A stretch of DNA of 64,000 bases from an uncultured Flavobacteriaceae bacterium (lineage in GTDB: Bacteria > Bacteroidota > Bacteroidia > Flavobacteriales > Flavobacteriaceae): assembly GCA_913045325.1 (NCBI GenBank), contig CAJWPZ010000002.1:109108-173107 (forward strand), given 5' to 3'. Under the pieces are notes generated by a model, which saw nothing but the letters and a program-made list of their open reading frames with translations, made no database searches and had not been told where the DNA came from. Below, piece by piece: positions 37,295 to 45,894 of the stretch. The translations under genes and the position numbers were made by a program. Position 1 is the stretch's first letter. Every line of letters starts with the position of its first letter.

Positions 37295-38200
37295 GTGAGC
37301 AGGCAAACTACATATAAAAGCCATGGTAAACTCCTAATTATGGGAGAGTATGTTGTTTTGGATGGAGCAACAGCATTAGCCATACCAACAAAGTATGGAC
37401 AATCTCTCACCGTTACAGAGAACAATGAGATGACGCTTCATTGGGTTAGTAAAGATCATACCGGTAACATTTGGTTTGAAACTCATATAAACCTTGCAAC
37501 CCTAGGTAGTAGCAACACATCTAAGATAGCCCAAACACTGTGTACTATTTTACAAACTGCTAGAGCACACAACACATCGTTTTTAAAACAAAGTAAGGGC
37601 GTAACGGTACTAACACAATTAGATTTCCCGAGAGATTGGGGCCTAGGAACTTCCTCTACACTTATTAATAATATAGCTCAGTGGGCACAAATAGATGGCT
37701 TTACCCTCTTAAAAGAAAGTTTTGGGGGCAGTGGGTATGATATTGCTGCAGCCCAGCATAGCACCCCTATTTTTTACTCGCTAAAAAATAGCACACCACA
37801 TGTGCAACCTTGCAAACTTACTTGGAGCTTTACAGATCATTTGTTTTTTGTACACCTCAACCAAAAACAAGATAGTAAGAAAGGGATTGAAACTTACACA
37901 GGTAAACAAACAGATGCAGGGCTAATAGAAACCATATCTGACCTTAGCAGAAAAACACTTTTATGTTACACCCTTACTGATTTTGAGAGAATCATTAATG
38001 CCCATGAAAAGAAAATAGCTTCACTTCTGGGTCAAGCCACTGTTAAAGAGTTATTATTTAATGACTATCCAAACTCCATAAAAAGCCTTGGAGCCTGGGG
38101 AGGAGACTTTATACTAGCTACAGGAAGCAAACAAGACATGGCCTATTTTAAAAATAAAGGGTATACCACCATCATTGCTTTTGATGATATGATTGCATAA
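37295..38200 (+). CDS. GYDIA family GHMP kinase (mevalonate-pathway type)
   Basis: Small-molecule kinase of the galactokinase/homoserine/mevalonate/phosphomevalonate family. 301 aa from a GTG start that directly follows mvaA. HGKLLIMGEYVVLDGATALA near residue 10 is the N-terminal GHMP block. WGLGTSSTLINN near residue 114 is the glycine-rich ATP motif. GGSGYDIAAAQ near residue 143 holds the diagnostic GYDIA signature. The C-terminal GAWGGDFILATG matches GHMP motif 3. From context it probably phosphorylates mevalonate or phosphomevalonate. A clear mevalonate kinase lies at 63009-63947, so phosphomevalonate kinase is a reasonable guess. Confidence 0.88.
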   Translation: MSRQTTYKSHGKLLIMGEYVVLDGATALAIPTKYGQSLTVTENNEMTLHWVSKDHTGNIWFETHINLATLGSSNTSKIAQTLCTILQTARAHNTSFLKQSKGVTVLTQLDFPRDWGLGTSSTLINNIAQWAQIDGFTLLKESFGGSGYDIAAAQHSTPIFYSLKNSTPHVQPCKLTWSFTDHLFFVHLNQKQDSKKGIETYTGKQTDAGLIETISDLSRKTLLCYTLTDFERIINAHEKKIASLLGQATVKELLFNDYPNSIKSLGAWGGDFILATGSKQDMAYFKNKGYTTIIAFDDMIA

Positions 38201-38244
38201 AAAAAAGCCAAAGAAATAAATCACCCTTTAGCTTTAAAATTATG

Positions 38245-38275
38245 CAAAAAAAAAGCGCAACCCTAAGGTTGCGCT
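38245..38275 (-). terminator. Terminator of the proteorhodopsin gene
   Basis: On the minus strand AGCGCAACC pairs with GGTTGCGCT (4-nt loop), followed by nine T. It lies 26 nt downstream of the proteorhodopsin stop codon. Confidence 0.9.
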
Positions 38276-38301
38276 AATATTTAATTGTAGGCTTGAGTAA
38301 C

Positions 38302-39015
38302 TTAAGCTGTTTTCTTAACTGCTAAAGTATAAATCACTAAACCAAATCCAATTTTGTTAATTGCATCAGCAATGTTGTACCAAACGTTGATATCTAACAA
38401 ACCTTCAGTAGGTAATGCATCGTACCATCCTGTTGTTCCGTCCATGTATCCTAATGGATAGATAGCCCAACCAACAAGTACAAACCAGCATAAATATTTA
38501 TGAGCTTGTAAAACATCTCCTCCTGCTTCGGTTGCAAGTTTTTTAGCTTCACCAAACCAAATCATGTAAGCAATTGCGAAATACGCAAGACCTGATATAG
38601 TTCCCCACATCACAGCACTGTCTCCAGATTCACCCATGTAACCAGCTAAAAGCATAATAGTTGATAAACCAATTAATTTCCACATTAAAGATTTTTTTGC
38701 ACCAGCCATTTTTAATATTAGGTAGAATTCAACACACATAAGTGGAACTGTTAAAATCCAATCCACATAACGGAATGCTGTAACATTCTCAAGGTCTCCA
38801 GCCATAGCTGCATCACGCATGTACCAGTAGTGAACTGCTGCGATAAAAGTAATTAAACCAGAAACTAAAACAGAAGTTCTCCATTTTTTGTCAAATTGAT
38901 TTAATGATAAGAAAAAGAAAGCAGAAGCTGCCATCATTGCCATACATCCTATAAAGAATGTGAAATTCACTGGGTCATTTACGTCCCCTAAAATTAGTAA
39001 AGTAGAATTTGTCAT
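38302..39015 (-). CDS. Proteorhodopsin, predicted green-tuned proton pump
   Basis: Retinal-binding seven-helix light-driven proton pump of the inner membrane. 237 aa. The helix C block RYVDWILTVPLMCVE gives Asp85 (counter-ion and proton acceptor, Asp97 in the reference), Thr89 and Glu96 (donor), so the motif is DTE, the outward proton-pump type. Arg82 and His62 match reference Arg94 and His75. Met93 occupies the spectral-tuning position 105, expected to give green absorption. Lys221 in DAINKIGFG is the Schiff-base lysine. The start is ATG 39015. It is divergent from blh, which makes its retinal, with 127 nt between the starts, and has its own terminator. Confidence 0.97.
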   Translation of the reverse strand: MTNSTLLILGDVNDPVNFTFFIGCMAMMAASAFFFLSLNQFDKKWRTSVLVSGLITFIAAVHYWYMRDAAMAGDLENVTAFRYVDWILTVPLMCVEFYLILKMAGAKKSLMWKLIGLSTIMLLAGYMGESGDSAVMWGTISGLAYFAIAYMIWFGEAKKLATEAGGDVLQAHKYLCWFVLVGWAIYPLGYMDGTTGWYDALPTEGLLDINVWYNIADAINKIGFGLVIYTLAVKKTA

Positions 39016-39094
39016 TTTTTTTATTTTTATTAATATTGTTTGAAGTATAAATTAAGCAAAAAAAAACGCAACAACCTAGGACTTTTAAAAGTAA

Positions 39095-39129
39095 TTTGGT
39101 AAAATCCAATAATTAACATTATAAATTTG
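39095..39129 (+). promoter_or_regulatory. Promoter of blh
   Basis: TTTG at 39095-39098 and TAAATTTG at 39122-39129 with a 23-nt spacer, within the 127-nt region shared with the divergent proteorhodopsin gene. The -7 box ends 13 nt before the blh ATG. On the minus strand a weaker TTGTTG / TATACTTC pair precedes the proteorhodopsin gene. Confidence 0.55.
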
Positions 39130-39142
39130 ATAAATTTACCTC

Positions 39143-40042
39143 ATGAACATTAATAATATTTTGATTACAACAACTTTTTTCTGTCTCTGGCTTACTAGCC
39201 AAATTCCTGAGAGTGTGCAGTATAGTATTGGATTCTTTTTTATTTTTACACTTGGTATTTTGCATGGATCTAATGATCTATCTATTGTCAGTAAAATTAA
39301 AAAAGTAGCTACCTTAAAAAGACTTGGGTTATTTTTATCTGGATATATAATGGTTGTGGTGATTGCAGCACTTATATTTTATGTAGCACCAAAAATTGCG
39401 TTGTTGTTTTTTATTTTATTTAGTGGATATCATTTTGGAGAACAACACTTTCATAACATTGTAAAGAAAAGTTCTCTCTTGAGAGCCATTCTCTTTATTA
39501 GCTATGGCTTGGTGGTACTATTTTTAATCCTTTCCTTAAACATACCTGAGGTATCAATTATAATAAAGGACATCATTGGCCACACCCTTAACAACAATGT
39601 GTATTATTACTGCTTACTTGGATCCTTTATTGTCTTTGCATTGACAGGGATCAAATACTACCTAGACCATACCTTTAGTCTTAAAACTATTGCCTATGAA
39701 CTTTTCTTGCTATTAGTGTTCTTTATTGTGTTTAGTAGCTCAAATCTTATATGGAGCTTTGCCATATACTTTATACTATGGCATAGTATCCCTTCTATTA
39801 TAGAACAATTAGACTACCTATATAAAGAAATTTCCTGGAAATCGTTTTTGAAATACATTCAAAAATCATTTGTGGTATGGCTCATCTCTATTTTAGGCAT
39901 TGGCAGCTTATTGTATTTCTTTAAAGACGATAAGCAGATTTTTCTACCTATTATTTTTTCTTTTTTAGGAGCAATAACCTTTGCACATTCTTTTGTGATT
40001 TCAAAAATGTTCAAAAAAAATCCGTCTACTTTTAAAAAGTAG
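39143..40042 (+). CDS. blh: Brp/Blh-type beta-carotene 15,15'-dioxygenase
   Basis: Membrane enzyme that splits beta-carotene into two retinal molecules for proteorhodopsin. 299 aa, about eight TM helices. Histidines likely to hold the catalytic iron are His41 in GILHGSNDL, His97, His102 and His104 in GYHFGEQHFH, and His213 in LWHSIPS, matching the family pattern. The start is ATG 39143, just after a good promoter. No carotenoid (crt) genes are in the window, so the beta-carotene must be made by a distant locus. The final codons and stop lie within a terminator hairpin that serves the opposing ppiD gene. Confidence 0.95.
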   Translation: MNINNILITTTFFCLWLTSQIPESVQYSIGFFFIFTLGILHGSNDLSIVSKIKKVATLKRLGLFLSGYIMVVVIAALIFYVAPKIALLFFILFSGYHFGEQHFHNIVKKSSLLRAILFISYGLVVLFLILSLNIPEVSIIIKDIIGHTLNNNVYYYCLLGSFIVFALTGIKYYLDHTFSLKTIAYELFLLLVFFIVFSSSNLIWSFAIYFILWHSIPSIIEQLDYLYKEISWKSFLKYIQKSFVVWLISILGIGSLLYFFKDDKQIFLPIIFSFLGAITFAHSFVISKMFKKNPSTFKK

Positions 40043-40047
40043 ACGGA
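40013..40047 (-). terminator. Terminator of the PpiD-like gene, overlapping the blh end
   Basis: TCCGTCTACTTTT pairs with AAAAGTAGACGGA; the minus strand then runs into eight T. It lies 24 nt downstream of the minus-strand ppiD stop, and the blh stop codon (40040-40042) is inside its arm. Confidence 0.88.
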
Positions 40048-40070
40048 CTAAAGTAATTTTCTAAATACTT

Positions 40071-42194
40071 TTAAAAGAAATTAGCTCTGTTGTCTTCAAT
40101 CTCTGCAGCATTTTTAAGCGCTTGGTACACTTTGGTATTTACCGCTGGTGTAGCGGCGCTATTTAATTGGTTTGCAAAAGAAGCGTAATTCTCTAAAGCA
40201 GGTGCATTATTAACAGCCGTTACACGCACTATAAACACCCCTTTTTCTCCAGCAATTAAGCTAGTTGTTTCTCCAGCAGCTTTTGCAAATGCAGCACCTA
40301 CTACCTCAGGTTCTGCGCCTGCGCCAGGTATAGTTGGTGCAGCCATAGTAATGGCAGTTGCGTTTTGCACCGTGATACCTTGACTAGATGCAATAGCATC
40401 TAAATCATTACCAGATATAGTAGCCATGATTTGTTTTGCCTTGAGGCCGTTTCTAAGTTTTGGCATTACCAAAGCAGATGCCTCAGCAATACTCATAAGC
40501 CCCTTTGGACTCTTTCTGGTAAGTTGTACAACAACATAACCATCTAGAATACTAAAACGCTTTACATCTGTTGCAGATACATCTTCTCCAAAGGCCCAGT
40601 TTACTATACTACGATTATTTCCAACTCCTGGAATGGTAGCATCTAAAGCTCCAATTTTATTTACTGGCTTTAAAGCAAGTTCTTGCTCCTTTGCAATTTG
40701 GGAGAAATCACCTTTTTGTGCGGCTAACTCAAACCTAGAGGCATTTGCAAACACTTCATTAAGTGTTTTTTCTGAAGCTTCAATCTCTTTAGAGAGTGTT
40801 GCAAACTTCATTGCTTTTTGCTTGTTTTTTTGCTCTTGAACCTCTACAACATGAAAACCAAACTCGGTTTCAACAACACCAAGAGTACCCGTTTTATTGT
40901 CAAAAATGAAATCATTAAATTCTTTGGTCATTTTTCCTGGACCTACATATCCTAAATCACCTCCCTTATCACTGTTTGATTTATCATCAGACAATGTTTT
41001 GGCTAAAGCTTCAAATTTCTTTTTATTTCTTTTTAAAACTCTTGTAATACTATCTGCCATAGCCTTGGCATCTTCTTTACTTCGCGTAATAGCATCAGAG
41101 GCTCTAAAAGATCCTTGGTATCTTATTAAGATATGTCTTGACTGCACAGAATCTGGCATTTGTGTTATGCCAATTACTTTTGAAATATTATTATTATCTC
41201 CCAATTTGTAAGGACCGTAAATACCATTTAGGGGTGTTGCAAAAAGATCTTCTGCAATAGCCTCTGGAATATCACTTTTAAAGAAATACCTGTCCTGGAA
41301 AGGAACGTCACTATTGTCATTAATGAAATTTTGGTAATCCTCGGTATTTTCTAAGCCTTTTAAAATCTCTGTAGCTTTTATATTTGAGTTGTATACTTCA
41401 CGGTCTTTTAAAAGACTTGTAATAGCCACTTCTGCATCTGCAATATCTACATCTGAAGGTGCTTCAGAAAAAGATACAAACTGCACATCAACCTGCGGAG
41501 TTTGCTCGTAATCTGCAGCGTTGTTTCTAATGTATGCTTCAATTTCTGAATCTGTAACACTTACATCTGCATCTGGTATAGAAGTGTAAGGCACATATAC
41601 ATACTGCATGTTAATTTTATCATTCTGGTAACGATACTCCTGCTCACCTTCACTAAGAGTGCTTCTCATACCTGCTTTAATCATGTTGTAATAGGTCGTC
41701 TGCAAAGCGCCGCTCTTTAAATTATTTTCATAATCTAACCACTGCTGATAAGCAGTTGGATTGGTTGCTTTTACATTTGCAATATATTCTTGCACTTTTA
41801 AGGCGCTGTAAATTCCATCGGCGTCTTGAAAGGTTGGATTTGAGGCTAGCCCCATACGCAGTGACTCTTCTAATTGCTCTTTTTGAGCAGTAAGACCCAA
41901 AGCATCGTATTGTTGTTGTTGTAAGACATTGCGCAGTTCACGATCCCAAACCATATTCATTGCCTGAGCAGTAGTTCCATTCTCTCCCAAGTTGCGTTGG
42001 GTTAGCTCTACTTGCTTCATAAAAATATCACGCGTAAGGGATTCACCATTTATGGTAGCTACTGTTGTTAATGATTTTTCAGAAGAAAAACCACCATTAC
42101 GTATTACATCTGCCAAGATGAAAGAGAATAATGCTAACGCTATAATTATAATAAGGAAAACTCCTCTTTTTCTAATGCTGTTTAATATTGCCAT
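40071..42194 (-). CDS. PpiD/SurA-like periplasmic peptidyl-prolyl isomerase
   Basis: 707 aa membrane-anchored chaperone for envelope proteins. One N-terminal TM helix (GVFLIIIIALALFSFILADVI, residues about 10-30) is followed by a SurA_N-like domain (about 40-240). A parvulin/PPIC domain (about 340-460) follows, with SVQSRHILIRYQ, SDDKSNSDKGGDLGYVGPGKM (in parts) and FGFHVVEV, then a C-terminal helical domain. It ends the minus-strand envelope run that starts with coaX, though it has a 179-nt leader of its own. The start is ATG 42194. Confidence 0.92.
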   Translation of the reverse strand: MAILNSIRKRGVFLIIIIALALFSFILADVIRNGGFSSEKSLTTVATINGESLTRDIFMKQVELTQRNLGENGTTAQAMNMVWDRELRNVLQQQQYDALGLTAQKEQLEESLRMGLASNPTFQDADGIYSALKVQEYIANVKATNPTAYQQWLDYENNLKSGALQTTYYNMIKAGMRSTLSEGEQEYRYQNDKINMQYVYVPYTSIPDADVSVTDSEIEAYIRNNAADYEQTPQVDVQFVSFSEAPSDVDIADAEVAITSLLKDREVYNSNIKATEILKGLENTEDYQNFINDNSDVPFQDRYFFKSDIPEAIAEDLFATPLNGIYGPYKLGDNNNISKVIGITQMPDSVQSRHILIRYQGSFRASDAITRSKEDAKAMADSITRVLKRNKKKFEALAKTLSDDKSNSDKGGDLGYVGPGKMTKEFNDFIFDNKTGTLGVVETEFGFHVVEVQEQKNKQKAMKFATLSKEIEASEKTLNEVFANASRFELAAQKGDFSQIAKEQELALKPVNKIGALDATIPGVGNNRSIVNWAFGEDVSATDVKRFSILDGYVVVQLTRKSPKGLMSIAEASALVMPKLRNGLKAKQIMATISGNDLDAIASSQGITVQNATAITMAAPTIPGAGAEPEVVGAAFAKAAGETTSLIAGEKGVFIVRVTAVNNAPALENYASFANQLNSAATPAVNTKVYQALKNAAEIEDNRANFF

Positions 42195-42373
42195 CTGTCA
42201 TTTTTAATTTAAGAACACTCTACATGTAGCGTTCGCATTAATTTAGTGGGCGAAAATACCATTTTCCCTGCACTAATAAAATAGTTTTGACGAAAAGTTA
42301 CAGCTAAAAGCCGCATGAAATTCTAAAGAGAAACTACAAGCAATGAATTTTCATTCACCCACCCTAAGATTGC

Positions 42374-43630
42374 TTAGGTATCTGGATTGCTTGTTTTAAT
42401 GCAAACCAAGTCAATTTTGGTTGTAGAAACTTCCATGATTTCTATCTGGTACTTACCTATCACTACGGTTTCTCCGGCCTGGGGTATTCCTTGGGTAAAG
42501 CTAACAATCATGCCTCCAAGGGTTTCGTAATGCTCCTGTTCTGGCAAAGAAAGTTTATAGTTTTCATTTAGGTAATCAACCTCTAGACGGGCCGAGAATC
42601 GATAGTAATCTTCTTCTATAACCTCTTCTATAAGGGCGGTGTTATCATGCTCATCTTCTATTTCTCCGAAGAGCTCCTCAATGATATCCTCTACGGTAAT
42701 AACACCACTAGTGCCCCCATACTCATCTACCACAACTGCAATACTTTTATGTTTTTTACTTAAAATATTAAGCACGTCTTTTGCTAACATAGTTTCTGGA
42801 ACAAACACCACAGGTATAAGCATGGTTTGGATACTAGATGGCTTTTTAAATAGTTCGAAAGAATGTACATAGCCAACTACATCATCAATATTGTCTTTAT
42901 AAATTATTATTTTGGAGAGTCCCGTTTCAGTAAAAAGAAGGCTTAACTCATCAACAGCGGTAGAGATGTCAACCGCCATTATTTCGGTCCTTGGTATCAT
43001 GACCTCGCGAGATTTTATGTCTGAAAAATCTAGCGCATTTTGAAATATCTGAATTTCAGAATCTACCTCATCTTCTGTTTCAATAGCCTGCATTTGTTCA
43101 CTAATGTAATTTCCTAGTTCAATTTTACTAAAACTAAGTCTTACCTTATCTCCATCTGTTTTAAAAATGTATTTTAAAACCAGATCTGAAATCCATAAAA
43201 TAAATTCAGAAATCAAGGAAAAAACAATGTAAAAAAAGTAAGCTGGAACAGCAAAAAACTTCACCAAATCATTGGCATAAATCTGAAAGAACACCTTGGG
43301 CAAAAACTCAGCTGTTAGCAAAATCACTAAAGTAGAAACACTGGTCTGCACTAGGAGTCCAGCAGGTCCATCTATGGGCATATATTGCATCAATATATCT
43401 CCCATAAAAAACCCATACACTACCAAAGCAATATTATTACCAATGAGCATGGTGGCTATAAACTTGGAGGGCCTTTTGGTTATTTTTTTTAAAATACCAG
43501 CTAAAAAGTTCTGTTGTTGTTTTTCAATCTCAATGTAAATCTTGTTGGAAGAAACGTAAGCAAGCTCCATCCCAGAAAAAAAAGCCGAGCATAAAAGTGC
43601 CGATACAATAATGATAATTTGATATTCCAA
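42374..43630 (-). CDS. CNNM/CorC-type membrane protein with CBS pair (hemolysin family)
   Basis: 418 aa. An N-terminal DUF21/CNNM transmembrane domain (about 1-185, SAFFSGMELAYVSSNKIYIE near residue 16) precedes a CBS-pair domain (about 200-325, VMIPRTEIMAVD and DEYGGTSGVITVEDIIEELFGEI, in parts). A C-terminal CorC_HlyC domain (about 340-415, LGGMIVSF) completes it. Such proteins are linked to magnesium or cobalt homeostasis; the hemolysin name is historical. The start is TTG at 43630, since no ATG gives the typical N-terminus. It sits in the envelope gene run between a small membrane protein and ppiD. Confidence 0.9.
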   Translation of the reverse strand: MEYQIIIIVSALLCSAFFSGMELAYVSSNKIYIEIEKQQQNFLAGILKKITKRPSKFIATMLIGNNIALVVYGFFMGDILMQYMPIDGPAGLLVQTSVSTLVILLTAEFLPKVFFQIYANDLVKFFAVPAYFFYIVFSLISEFILWISDLVLKYIFKTDGDKVRLSFSKIELGNYISEQMQAIETEDEVDSEIQIFQNALDFSDIKSREVMIPRTEIMAVDISTAVDELSLLFTETGLSKIIIYKDNIDDVVGYVHSFELFKKPSSIQTMLIPVVFVPETMLAKDVLNILSKKHKSIAVVVDEYGGTSGVITVEDIIEELFGEIEDEHDNTALIEEVIEEDYYRFSARLEVDYLNENYKLSLPEQEHYETLGGMIVSFTQGIPQAGETVVIGKYQIEIMEVSTTKIDLVCIKTSNPDT

Positions 43631-43738
43631 CAGGATATAATAATTGATTAAGTGCTATACAAATATAGTAAATGATCTCTAGCTTTACAGAACACAAACA
43701 TTGATCATCAAGACTGAAAGGTGTAGATAACAGCTTTG

Positions 43739-43948
43739 TTATTTTTTGTTTTGGTCTTTATTTCGCTGTTCTATCATTTTTCTAAACTTTCTTTTGAAGA
43801 AAAACATAAACACCGCCACAATAGCAAAAAAGATAAACATATAAGCCTTCCCTCTATTGTCTGCCCAATGGCTTGTAACTAAGTACAAAGAAAAAGCAGC
43901 CATAACAAAGTAAAAGTATTCGAAAAGTTTGTAGATTTTATTTTGCAT
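43739..43948 (-). CDS. Small membrane protein after lptC, unknown
   Basis: 69 aa with two likely TM helices (about residues 11-26 and 36-50) and a strongly basic C-terminus (FKRKFRKMIEQRNKDQNKK). No family is recognised. The ATG at 43948 lies inside the end of lptC with an 11-nt overlap, which argues for a real, translationally coupled gene. Position suggests an envelope role, but nothing in the sequence identifies it. Confidence 0.75.
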   Translation of the reverse strand: MQNKIYKLFEYFYFVMAAFSLYLVTSHWADNRGKAYMFIFFAIVAVFMFFFKRKFRKMIEQRNKDQNKK

Positions 43949-44513
43949 CTTCGTGGTTTTGTTGTTGTTTTATAAGTTGTACTCCCGTGTTTTTTCTTGA
44001 TATAAACGCTGTGAAATCCTGACTAGAATCAAAGCGAGAACCATCATTATAAGAGCCGTCTTTAAATTTTATTTGATAAGGCTGGTCTGTAAACACCCAT
44101 TGTTTTGTTTGGTGCCAATACAATTGATCTGCCTTTAAAATCAAACTATCACTGGTAATTAATACTACATTTTTACGCAAATCGATCATACCCGTTTTGC
44201 CATACCTGATTGCGTAATCTGAGGTGACAGTACTTTTTTTGCCATCTTCCCAAAAATGAACCTCTACCCCCTGTGGAAACTCTTGGTAGGGAAAATCATA
44301 GTTAGAATAGTCTAGCAAACTTTCTGATATTAAATTAGAAACCACCTTGCCACTATCTGTATATTTTAGGTTGATTTGCTTGCCAATGGCCAAGGGCTGA
44401 TCATCCTTTATAGATAATTTTTGTTTGTCTTTATAATTAGCATCACACGCAAAAAGCGTGATGACCACAATTAGGGACATCACGCTTTGTATGCTATATG
44501 ATTTAATGGTCAT
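43938..44513 (-). CDS. lptC: LPS export lipoprotein LptC
   Basis: Bridges the LptB2FG transporter to periplasmic LptA in LPS export. 191 aa; the N-terminus ends in ITLFACD, a lipoprotein-like site at Cys23, as often seen in Bacteroidota LptC. The LptC/YrbK beta-jellyroll pattern is visible in FPQGVEVHFWEDGKKSTVTSDYA (in parts) near residue 80, MIDLRKNVVLITSDSLILKAD and LYWHQTKQWVFTDQPYQIKF near residue 130. It begins 1 nt after the TPR-protein stop and overlaps the next small gene. Confidence 0.88.
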   Translation of the reverse strand: MTIKSYSIQSVMSLIVVITLFACDANYKDKQKLSIKDDQPLAIGKQINLKYTDSGKVVSNLISESLLDYSNYDFPYQEFPQGVEVHFWEDGKKSTVTSDYAIRYGKTGMIDLRKNVVLITSDSLILKADQLYWHQTKQWVFTDQPYQIKFKDGSYNDGSRFDSSQDFTAFISRKNTGVQLIKQQQNHEDAK

Positions 44514-44514
44514 A

Positions 44515-45876
44515 TTATAAATTTGGCACTCTTACACTGCCACCAACCCAACAGTTAAGGGTAATGAGTTTTCCAGCCATACCGGCAGAGAAAATATCTG
44601 TTTTTTGCGGAGCACGAGCTCTGTAACTATTTGCAGCAGCTCTTGCATTTGATGCAATAGAAGGGTCTACTCTTGCTGCTTTATCTGCATACGCTGCAGC
44701 TTTCCAATTTACAGCTCTTTTTTCAAAGGGTGTACCTCCACAATTATTAGAACTTTTTGCAATCATTGCAGCAATTTTAAGGTAAGACCTACCATCGTTT
44801 GGCTTTACATTTAACACTTTGTTGTAAAAGGTTCTTGCAGCATTGTATCTTCCTGCTTTGCGTTTTTCTTCTGCAATTTTGTAATAAATTTTAGCCTGCT
44901 TGTTTGGATCTGTTTGCATTTTTGCAGACTGCTCATAATAAACCAATGCCTTTGAAGCATTCCCGCTCTGCGCCTCTAATTGTCCTAAGTACATTTTTGT
45001 GTCTGCACTTGGCTCTAATCTATCAAGCTGCTCCACCAATTTAATAAAAAGAGGATCTAGTGTACAGTCTTTTCCAGACAAACGCCCTGCTGCATTTCTA
45101 ATCCAAGAAATATCCTCTTTCATGGCCTCAAAATCTTTGTTATACAAAGTAACAAGATTAGGACAATCTGCAACGCCTCCTAGTTTTGTATCTACACTGC
45201 CCTTTACTTTACCAAAAATGCGTAAGTTTTTTTCATAGGCGCTTAATCTCTTTTTTTCTTTACTTGACATAGCTTGGCCGGCAGCTTCTTTATCAATAAG
45301 AGCTGTAAGGAGTTTTGCCAACTTCCCTTCTTCTACCTCCATTTTGTTTTTCACAACATCATATAAGTTAAAAACTTCTTGCAAGTCTTTCTCTCCATCT
45401 ATGTATAAATCTTTTGCTAAAGAAAAATAAGTATATAAAGCCTTTGGGCTTTTAAAATTTACTTGATCTTTTTTAAATGCAGCATCAAAATAAGAAAACT
45501 GCTCTTGCTTTGTACCAATGCCATTGTCAAAACGCACTTGAGCCAACTTACTTAAAACAGCCCCTTCTTTTGTTTTTGAGGGATAGTACTGCATCCTTAA
45601 CCTGTATGATGTTTCTAAATCAGAAATTTTAGCGGTATCTCCCTTGGTGATAAAGTCTCCAAACATTTTGGCAGCATATTGGTATACAGCCATGGTAGTT
45701 TGAGGACACTTTTCAATTACATTATCATAGTGCTTGTAGGCCTCTTGATAATTTTTTGCTTTTGCTGGCTCTGTGAATAACGACACCATCGCGATACACT
45801 GTTGTGCATCCTGAGCTAGTGCTGAAGTTGTTACTAAGGCAATTGTTATTGCAGTAAAAAGTGTTCTTATTTTCAT
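44515..45876 (-). CDS. Secreted TPR-repeat protein of the envelope cluster
   Basis: 453 aa with a signal peptide (MKIRTLFTAITIALVTTSALAQ). Repeats of TPR type are clearest at about 265-370: MYLGQLEAQSGNASKALVYYEQSA, AKIYYKIAEEKRKAGRYNAARTFY and NDGRSYLKIAAMIAKS. The C-terminus (LITLNCWVGGSVRVPNL) is conserved-looking. Probably a periplasmic scaffold. It is found between an outer-membrane protein and LptC, separated by 18 and 1 nt, so it is very likely co-transcribed with them. Exact role unknown. Confidence 0.85.
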   Translation of the reverse strand: MKIRTLFTAITIALVTTSALAQDAQQCIAMVSLFTEPAKAKNYQEAYKHYDNVIEKCPQTTMAVYQYAAKMFGDFITKGDTAKISDLETSYRLRMQYYPSKTKEGAVLSKLAQVRFDNGIGTKQEQFSYFDAAFKKDQVNFKSPKALYTYFSLAKDLYIDGEKDLQEVFNLYDVVKNKMEVEEGKLAKLLTALIDKEAAGQAMSSKEKKRLSAYEKNLRIFGKVKGSVDTKLGGVADCPNLVTLYNKDFEAMKEDISWIRNAAGRLSGKDCTLDPLFIKLVEQLDRLEPSADTKMYLGQLEAQSGNASKALVYYEQSAKMQTDPNKQAKIYYKIAEEKRKAGRYNAARTFYNKVLNVKPNDGRSYLKIAAMIAKSSNNCGGTPFEKRAVNWKAAAYADKAARVDPSIASNARAAANSYRARAPQKTDIFSAGMAGKLITLNCWVGGSVRVPNL

Positions 45877-45894
45877 TGTAGTAATCTTCTTGTG

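Noticed and set aside
38206..38240. Imperfect AAAGC...GCTTT hairpin after the GYDIA kinase as a terminator
   Set aside because: Mismatched stem without a plus-strand T run; the strong hairpin nearby serves the minus strand.
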